Assembly (NCBI GenBank): GCA_949316495.1
Contig: OX439010.1
Span: 14,863,309 to 14,927,308, forward strand
Length of the DNA: 64,000 nucleotides
Reading direction: 5' to 3'
DNA from: Amphiduros pacificus
Lineage: Eukaryota > Annelida > Polychaeta > Phyllodocida > Hesionidae
The translations under genes were made by a program, and so were the position numbers. The notes beneath the pieces were generated by a model that had not been told where the DNA came from, made no database searches, and saw nothing but the letters and a program-made list of their open reading frames with translations. Positions 63,028 to 64,000 of this stretch are shown here, in pieces. The first letter of the stretch is position 1; each line of letters begins with the position of its first letter.

Positions 63028-63334
63028 CTAATGATGAAATAGTTCCTGTTTCTAAAGCATCCTCTACATCCCTAGTGAAACTTCACATCGAGGCTTGCTT
63101 CCTGCTCCTGTCACCGGAAGTGGCCACAATGGTGCACAGGAAGTGAGAAACTGGAGAGGCAGAAGCTTGCTCCACAGAGAAGAGACCCCTCCTAACCTTG
63201 TCCAAGTAACTTGATACACCTCTCCTAACACATTTCCTCCAATCTCCCTTCACTCCCTCACTGGATTTCGATGATCTGTCATCTTCATTCTCAAGTTTTC
63301 AATAGATTAATAGACAGTGACACCATTGGGAAAG
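63028..63334 (+). other. Exon-like block, possibly an alternative, poison or UTR exon
   Basis: The acceptor TTTTTTTTCTGCTTAATTTGCAG (two parts) precedes CTAATGATG, and a strong donor, GGGAAAG|GTGAGT, follows at 63335. Entered in phase 1 it is open for 38 codons, including VKLHIEACFLLLSPEVATMV, then stops at TGA (63144-63146), well before the donor. It could be an alternative last coding exon with a spliced 3' UTR, an exon that triggers decay, or a 5'-UTR exon of the next gene. The segment is less AT-rich than its surroundings. Confidence 0.25.
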
Positions 63335-64000
63335 GTGAGTTGTTTTTGTCTTCCAAGTGGAGCAAAGCCACAAAGAGTCTAACATCCTGCAGAACGTCAC
63401 TCATCTTGGGGGCTTTGTTCATGGATGTCCATTCATAATTGTTAATAGCTAGGGTAGTTTTTTTCCTCTTTCTTTATTGACTACACTCTAAAATTCCCTG
63501 AAGCTGTAGGTCAATGCAGAAAAAATAATATCCTGCTTTGGGTCGAAGAAAATATTTACTGCAACATTTTAACGTGCAATATCCAATTCCTCTCTAATTG
63601 AATGATTGAAATAATAAAAAATAGATTAATTTGAAAAGTGGAAATAAATTGAGTGTGATGCCTTTGTGTGTGGAGGTATGATTCTGCAGATTGTTGTACC
63701 TGGTGTGGATGTGAAGACAATCTTATCTTTGACCAGTGATCAATAATTATTTTTACCAATCACCTTGATGCCTGCGACATGTAGCAATACAGAGAGCACG
63801 TGAGGAGGTACCGATAAGGGGAGCATGCTAACCTGTGGAAATCCTCTCAAATTGGAGGTTTTGATAAAAGTTTGCATGTTTAGTAAGCACTAATTCCTAC
63901 CTGTGTAATTAGCATGTGCCAAGTTGGGTGAATATTTCATTAGAGGGCTGATGAAAACTGATTTGCAGTGTCCAAGACTGCCTCTCAGCACTGCCCTATC
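63335..64000. other. Presumed intron or flank to the window end
   Basis: AT-rich; nothing recognised. Confidence 0.4.

Overview
This looks like AT-rich nuclear DNA from an animal, most likely a marine invertebrate. A mollusc or another lophotrochozoan is my guess, from the general look of the repeats, and it is weakly held. I see no bacterial-type operons, rRNA, tRNA or CRISPR. The window is mostly intergenic or intronic DNA packed with microsatellites and minisatellites, and the only long open frame of an obvious protein family belongs to a LINE.

Layout: 0-13 kb is non-coding with four tandem arrays (31-bp at 0.8-1.16 kb, a GT/ATAC/AC compound microsatellite at 3.9 kb, a C-rich array at 7.7 kb, a 34-bp array at 9.9 kb) and a CpG-richer patch ending in a TATA-like box near 6.0 kb. 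A 5'-truncated non-LTR retrotransposon occupies about 13.04-14.84 kb. It has an open reverse transcriptase frame, a 3'-UTR stem-loop and a TTTGAG tail. A 101-bp duplication, an ATC microsatellite and an RFX/X-box-like palindrome pair follow.

The best evidence for a host gene on the + strand is a 67-nt exon candidate (22145-22211) with good splice sites, leaving in phase 1, and a likely terminal coding exon (56687-56769) that enters in the matching phase and ends in TAA. If they are joined, the intron is about 34.5 kb and carries most of the minisatellites in the window (44-bp, 42-bp, 15-bp and 56-bp units), a 21-bp-stem hairpin at 37.7 kb and a 1.1-kb foldback-type element with a two-unit higher-order repeat at 42.0-43.1 kb. 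Downstream of the stop, about 4 kb of AT-rich DNA with polyadenylation signals (56875 and 60937) could be a long 3' UTR. Another exon-like block sits at 63028-63334. I do not recognise the protein.

Nothing here is convincingly a new multi-gene system. The most distinctive structures are the foldback element with alternating 145/148-bp units, the 37.7-kb hairpin and the LINE 3' stem-loop. All calls come from reading the sequence by eye; no search or folding program was run.
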